From CAYZPE01 sp964626625 (lineage in GTDB: Bacteria > Patescibacteriota > Minisyncoccia > Phycocordibacterales > CAYZPE01): 5,900 nucleotides of DNA. The stretch is from assembly GCA_964626625.1 (NCBI GenBank), contig CAZVFV010000040.1, positions 1-5,900 of the forward strand. The letters are read 5' to 3'. Positions 4,404 through 5,900 of this stretch are shown here, piece after piece. The notes under the pieces are model-generated. The model saw nothing but the letters and a program-made list of their open reading frames with translations. It was not told where the DNA came from and did no database searches. The position numbers were made by a program, and so were the translations under genes. Every line of letters starts with the position of its first letter. The stretch's first letter is position 1.

Positions 4404-5504
4404 ATGAGTTTATCAATCGGAATTGTAGGTCTCCCAAATGTCGGTAAATCGACGCTTTTTAATGCACTTACAAAAAAGAGTGTACTTGCCGCTAATTATC
4501 CTTTTGCAACAATTGACCCTTCAGTTGGTGTGGTGATAGTTCCCGACGAAAGACTCTATACACTTTCTTCATTTTCAAAAAGTAAAAAAACAGTTCCTGC
4601 TGCTGTTGAATTTGTGGATATCGCAGGATTAGTAAAAGGTGCTTCAGAAGGTGAAGGTTTAGGTAATCAATTTTTAACAAATATTCGTGATACAGACGCT
4701 ATTGCAGAAGTGGTTCGTATTTTTGAAGATGATAATATTATTCATGTCGACGGTAAAATAAACCCTCTTGGAGATATTGAAGTTATTAATCTTGAATTGA
4801 TTTTTGCTGATCTTCAGACAGTAACTAAACGAAAATCAAATCTTTCGAGTGATATTAAGCGTGGTAAAAAAGAAGCGATACTTGAAATGGATGTACTTGT
4901 TCGTATTGAAACTACACTTCTTGCGGGAAAACTTGCTTCAACTGTTTCTCTCAAAGATGAAGAAGTGGTTATTGTGAAAAGTCTCCATCTTCTTACAACA
5001 AAAAAAATTCTCTATGTTTTAAATAAAAAATCTGGTGGAAAAAATCTTGATGAAATAAAAGACGCACGTTTTGAGGATCTTTTGAAGTTTATGAAAGATA
5101 CAGGATCACAATACGTAATTGTTGATGCAAAGATTGAAGAAGATCTAAAAGAGATGGTGGGTGATGAGCGAAGTATGTTCCGAAAGGAATTAGGAGGTAC
5201 TTCTGACGACGGCATTAACGATCTTATCCGAGCAGGCTACGACATGCTTGGACTTATGACATATTTTACAACTGGCGAAGATGAGACTCGTGCGTGGACA
5301 ATAAAAAAAGATTCAACTGCTCCAATTGCAGGTACTGCAATTCATACTGACTTTAAAGATAAATTTATTCGAGCTGAGGTAGTTGCTTACGATAAGCTTT
5401 TAGAGGCTGGCTCATATGCTACTGCACGAGAAAAAGGCTGGGTAAGAACGGAAGGGAAGGAGTACATTGTTCAAGACGGGGACATAATTGAGTTTAGAAT
5501 TTAG
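4404..5504 (+). CDS. ychF: Redox-sensitive Obg-like ATPase/GTPase YchF
   Basis: This 366-aa protein is a full-length YchF/OLA1 P-loop NTPase, a cytosolic ribosome-associated enzyme implicated in translation and stress response. Domains: G domain (1 to about 275) with G1 GLPNVGKST (9-17), switch region NYPFATIDPSVGVV (31-44), G3 DIAG (72-75) leading into LVKGASEGEGLGNQFL (76-91), and VVRIFEDDNIIHVDG (103-117); an inserted helical coiled segment (about 125-200); and a C-terminal TGS domain (about 280-366) with the conserved TYFTTGEDETRAWTIKK, IHTDF, FIRAEVVAYD and EYIVQDGDIIEFR. The YchF-characteristic G4 site, usually NxxE, reads NKKS (207-210) here, the Glu being Ser. YchF normally prefers ATP because its G4 is not NKxD. 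No Shine-Dalgarno precedes the ATG; the 15-bp sequence at 4383-4397 is identical to one upstream of the 76-aa gene. It is probably monocistronic. Confidence 0.97.
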   Translation: MSLSIGIVGLPNVGKSTLFNALTKKSVLAANYPFATIDPSVGVVIVPDERLYTLSSFSKSKKTVPAAVEFVDIAGLVKGASEGEGLGNQFLTNIRDTDAIAEVVRIFEDDNIIHVDGKINPLGDIEVINLELIFADLQTVTKRKSNLSSDIKRGKKEAILEMDVLVRIETTLLAGKLASTVSLKDEEVVIVKSLHLLTTKKILYVLNKKSGGKNLDEIKDARFEDLLKFMKDTGSQYVIVDAKIEEDLKEMVGDERSMFRKELGGTSDDGINDLIRAGYDMLGLMTYFTTGEDETRAWTIKKDSTAPIAGTAIHTDFKDKFIRAEVVAYDKLLEAGSYATAREKGWVRTEGKEYIVQDGDIIEFRI

Positions 5505-5506
5505 GC

Positions 5507-5563
5507 AAAAAAATAGCCCCATCTAGAAGTGTTCCCGATAAACGGGGGTACTAAATGGGGGCT
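5507..5563 (-). terminator. Intrinsic terminator, minus strand, next to the ychF stop
   Basis: AGCCCC-C-ATTTAG on the minus strand (5563-5551) pairs with CTAGATGGGGCT (5526-5515), a 12-bp stem with one bulged C and one G-T pair. It encloses a small CCCG/CGGG hairpin and is followed by ATTTTTTT (5514-5507). On the plus strand no T tract follows the hairpin, so it does not serve as an ordinary terminator for ychF. Confidence 0.7.
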
Positions 5564-5615
5564 GCGAACGACGCTCTTCGGTTGAGCTCGCAACAAGTGC
5601 ATTCCTGCACCTCCA
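5507..5615 (-). ncRNA. Candidate structured small RNA of about 105 nt
   Basis: Read on the minus strand, a TATAAT box (5626-5621) is followed by about 105 nt of consecutive hairpins ending in seven T, immediately beyond the ychF stop. The elements are: GTGCA-GGAA-TGCAC (5610-5597), a stem with a GNRA-type tetraloop; a two-part stem TGCGA/TCGCA enclosing GCTC/GAGC (5592-5563); and a long terminator stem 5563-5551 with 5526-5515, carrying an inner CCCG/CGGG hairpin. The stable GGAA tetraloop and the T tract exist only on this strand. There is no open reading frame of note. It does not match SRP RNA, tRNA, tmRNA, 6S or RNase P as I know them. The 5' end is estimated from the -10 box; the -35 is weak. 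Confidence 0.5.
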
Positions 5616-5723
5616 TCCCCATTATATATAGATTGAAATTCTTAAAAAGAGAATATGTTTATGCGATAGAATCAAAAATTCAGTAAAATTTATGCTATTA
5701 TTGATCTAGAAAGGAAGTGTTTT

Positions 5724-5900
5724 ATGGCACCGGATATTCTAGGCACAAACCCGCATGGGCGAATCAGGAATCTTCAGCAAGAGATTATTAACTGCAGATA
5801 TGAACTCTCATGTATTGCTCAAGGTATGCGACGAAGACTTGGGGTTAAGCAGCTCAATGAAATTATCCTTATGAATAGGTCTAAGATCAAACAGATCAGG
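5724..5900 (+). CDS. 5' part of a hypothetical protein (partial)
   Basis: An open frame starts with ATG after a good Shine-Dalgarno (AAAGGAAG, 5710-5717; 6 bp spacing) and runs 59 codons without stop to the right edge. The visible N-terminus begins MAPDILGTNPHGRIRNLQQ and continues with a helical, Arg/Lys-rich segment (CRYELSCIAQGMRRRLGVKQLNEIILMNRSKIKQIR). Two cysteines lie at residues 28 and 35. I do not recognise the family. Like the 118-aa gene and the partial gene at the left edge, it is basic, SD-led and richer in GC codons than the metabolic genes. A weak -10 candidate, TAGAAT or TATGCT, lies at about 5667-5696. The C-terminus lies outside the window. Confidence 0.7.
   Translation, partial: MAPDILGTNPHGRIRNLQQEIINCRYELSCIAQGMRRRLGVKQLNEIILMNRSKIKQIR

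Noticed and set aside
4492..5215. Minus-strand open frames of 62 and 67 codons inside ychF (4492-4680 and 5012-5215)
   Set aside because: Both are entirely antisense to a full-length, well-conserved YchF and lack initiation signals.
5515..5563. Hairpin after ychF as the ychF terminator
   Set aside because: On the plus strand the hairpin is preceded by A7 but not followed by a T tract; only the minus strand has terminator polarity.
5597..5610. GGAA-capped hairpin as the SRP RNA helix 8
   Set aside because: SRP helix 8 has asymmetric internal loops and flanking conserved bases; this is a plain 5-bp stem without them.
5557..5622. Plus-strand reading as a tRNA- or tmRNA-like fold (GGGGGCTGCGAA ... 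TCCATCCCCA)
   Set aside because: The ends resemble tmRNA superficially, but there is no 7-base T loop (TTCRANY), no anticodon or D arm, and the length is far too short for tmRNA.
1..5900. CRISPR array, toxin-antitoxin pair, phage or defence genes
   Set aside because: No regularly spaced repeats, no cas-like or recombinase motifs, and no overlapping small gene pair of toxin-antitoxin type are visible.

Overview
The window reads as a compact, AT-rich bacterial chromosome segment, most likely from the candidate phyla radiation (Patescibacteria, Parcubacteria/Paceibacteria-like). This is an inference from gene content and style: a short bifunctional phosphoglucose/phosphomannose isomerase next to a ROK sugar kinase, a small DUF4383-type membrane protein, a YchF GTPase, several short lysine/arginine-rich proteins without recognisable family, and conserved genes whose starts lack a Shine-Dalgarno sequence. 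TGA is used as a stop (118-aa gene), which argues against the UGA-recoded Gracilibacteria/Absconditabacteria.

Layout. Bases 1-148 hold the 3' end of a basic protein gene, followed by its terminator (172-202). Facing it is a minus-strand four-helix membrane protein gene (259-675) with its own terminator (210-231), so the two units converge. The gene-poor stretch 676-1014 holds a 16-bp palindrome upstream of that gene and a complete candidate small-RNA unit on the minus strand (TTGACA promoter, about 75 nt, hairpin plus seven T). Bases 1015-3698 hold four plus-strand genes: PGI/PMI, ROK kinase (6-bp gap), a 76-aa hypothetical protein (58-bp gap) and a flavodoxin-fold NAD(P)H:quinone-oxidoreductase-like protein (7-bp gap). 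The hairpin with a T tract at 3740-3767 either ends this run or sits in the leader of the next gene. A 118-aa charged ORFan (3800-4156) has a perfect Shine-Dalgarno and its own terminator (4187-4229). The 247-bp spacer before ychF carries a 103-bp MITE-like element (4266-4368) with perfect 16-bp terminal inverted repeats and a 4-bp TTTA direct repeat at each end. ychF (4404-5504) is followed by a second minus-strand small-RNA candidate (about 5507-5615) and the 5' part of another SD-led ORFan (5724 to the edge).

How the genes fit together. A ROK kinase could make glucose-6-phosphate (or another hexose phosphate), which PGI/PMI could interconvert with fructose-6-phosphate and possibly mannose-6-phosphate, feeding glycolysis or wall/exopolysaccharide precursors. 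The other genes have no evident pathway link.

The most interesting material is non-coding: two independent minus-strand RNA units sharing a nearly identical terminator-tail motif, and the MITE-like element whose right repeat may supply the -35 box of the ychF promoter. No known system such as CRISPR, toxin-antitoxin or phage genes is visible.
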